64,000 nucleotides of DNA from positions 496,001 through 560,000 of the forward strand of contig BSYQ01000016.1 of assembly GCA_030272585.1 (NCBI GenBank). Reading direction: 5' to 3'. Source of the DNA: Bryopsis sp. KO-2023. Taxonomy: Eukaryota > Chlorophyta > Ulvophyceae > Bryopsidales > Bryopsidaceae. Positions 63,220-64,000 of this stretch are shown piece by piece. Below the pieces are notes generated by a model. That model saw only the letters and a list, made by a program, of their open reading frames with translations, made no database searches and was not told the origin of the DNA. Position 1 is the first letter of the stretch. Every line of letters begins with the position of its first letter. Both the position numbers and the translations under genes were made by a program.

Positions 63220-64000
63220 TGAAACGGATTTGTTTCCTGAGGCTGAATACTTCCAGCCGCCACTTAACCCGTTCTTCACACACGTTGGGAGACGACCAGA
63301 AGTTCTGTAAGAAAGGTCTGAGACACGAGAGTATACAACTGAATCTTATTTCAACAACCTTGTTCTTTACAACGATCCCCAGCCTTTTATACTCTCAGCC
63401 CAGAGCTTCTAGAAACTCCCAGCCCATCTCCTAACCTTACAAATACTAGCTATCATCTAGCTCTCCCCAAAACGTCTCTATCATTTCTCAGCTCAGCCCT
63501 TCTAGCCAGAGCTCCGACTAACCCTTTATAACCCTTGATAACCTCTAGACTAAGGACCCAGACTGAAGCTCCTTTCAGTCTGACTCCCGACTCTCTACCC
63601 AAACTCTCAGCCATCTGAGACCTGACACTGAATATACTGAACCTGGTTCGAACTCTTTTCACTACGTTTCAGCCTCTCATTGAGCATCACGTAACTACCC
63701 CATTCCAGTCAGTCCGCGACTACCTGGAACTCTCAGACTGTAACCTCTGTTTTCCGCCTAGATCTTCGCCTACTAAGTCAGCCGTTTCACTCCTCCCCCC
63801 TTAGAGAGAGATCGCTGACCCAGCGATGTTCTGTACACTAAGTTCGTATTGCACGACTCACCAGAACTGCCAAGTGACTTAACTCGCTTATTCTGAGAAT
63901 ACCTCTGATATAGCTGTAAGCAATATTCTCCGACGTTTTCCGTAACAACTTCCCGATTGCGACTTGAGCTGAATGTTGGTTTCTGCTTATGGTTACTTCT
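63220..64000 (-). repeat. 5' LTR of element C (781 of ~793 bp in window)
   Basis: Matches 55564-56344 except for one base. It carries the TATA box GTATAAAAGG at 63392-63383, and the last ~12 bases lie past the window end. Confidence 0.93.

Larger units (their letters stand above)
55564..64000 (-). mobile_element. Ty3/gypsy chromovirus C with extra ORFs
   Basis: All but the last ~12 bases of an 8.45-kb element, reading leftward. 5' LTR 63220 to beyond the window, primer site at 63218, ORFs a, b and c, gag, pol with chromodomain, ORF3, polypurine tract at ~56370-56357, 3' LTR 56356-55564. The LTRs differ at one base in the ~780 that can be compared (G/C at 55719 and 63358), so it is young. All coding frames look intact. 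Pre-gag ORFs and a post-pol ORF are beyond the usual gypsy plan. Confidence 0.93.

Overview
The window is nuclear DNA of an intron-rich eukaryote, most likely an alga or other protist; I cannot name the lineage. The evidence is spliceosomal GT-AG introns with T-rich 3' ends, a complete eukaryotic Dicer gene, Ty3/gypsy, DIRS and DNA transposons, and use of the standard genetic code. No rRNA gene, functional tRNA gene or CRISPR array was seen. Host genes take up perhaps a third of the window and transposable elements most of the rest.

Layout. (1) 1-11,360 is a nest. The 5' part of gypsy element A (minus strand) ends at an LTR at 2513. It abuts an array of CTGTGCA motifs. That array was hit by a palindromic hAT-like MITE (8-bp TSD CTGTGCAG), which was itself hit by gypsy element B (2857-10095, identical 244-bp LTRs, TSD TGGGC). 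(2) 11,361-14,655 holds a dispersed repeat, a 92-bp minisatellite and a small hypothetical gene. (3) 15,374-30,334 (minus) is one Dicer gene for which a 28-exon, phase-consistent model of 2,489 codons can be drawn. It has an N-terminal low-complexity extension, helicase, DUF283, PAZ, RNase IIIa, RNase IIIb and a split dsRBD. (4) 32,233-32,934 encodes a secreted Cys-rich protein. (5) 34,604-46,699 is a 12.1-kb CACTA-like DNA transposon with about 30-bp imperfect TIRs and TSD CCG (minus strand CGG). It splits an ankyrin-repeat gene whose two halves lie on either side and rejoin in frame. Inside it are a DIRS-like tyrosine-recombinase retroelement (itself split by a second hAT-like MITE), a frameshifted fragment of a condensin subunit 1 (CAP-D2) gene with its introns, and a large array of CTGTGCGGGG subterminal motifs. 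(6) 47-55 kb holds a TA-flanked MITE, two signal-peptide ORFs, a 1.8-kb element with CACTTGC arrays, a second dispersed repeat copy, a 491-bp TIR element and a second CACTA-type terminus followed by a 51-bp tandem repeat. (7) 55,564 to the window end is gypsy element C (minus). Beyond gag-pol it has three small ORFs before gag, overlapping or closely spaced start/stop junctions, and a coiled-coil/Cys-rich ORF after pol.

The central reading is a transposon-rich region next to an intact core RNA-silencing gene. Several elements are young (near-identical LTRs, perfect TSDs), so insertion order can be read directly. The least ordinary items are the CACTA-like element that interrupts one host gene and carries part of another, and the polycistron-like gene order of element C.
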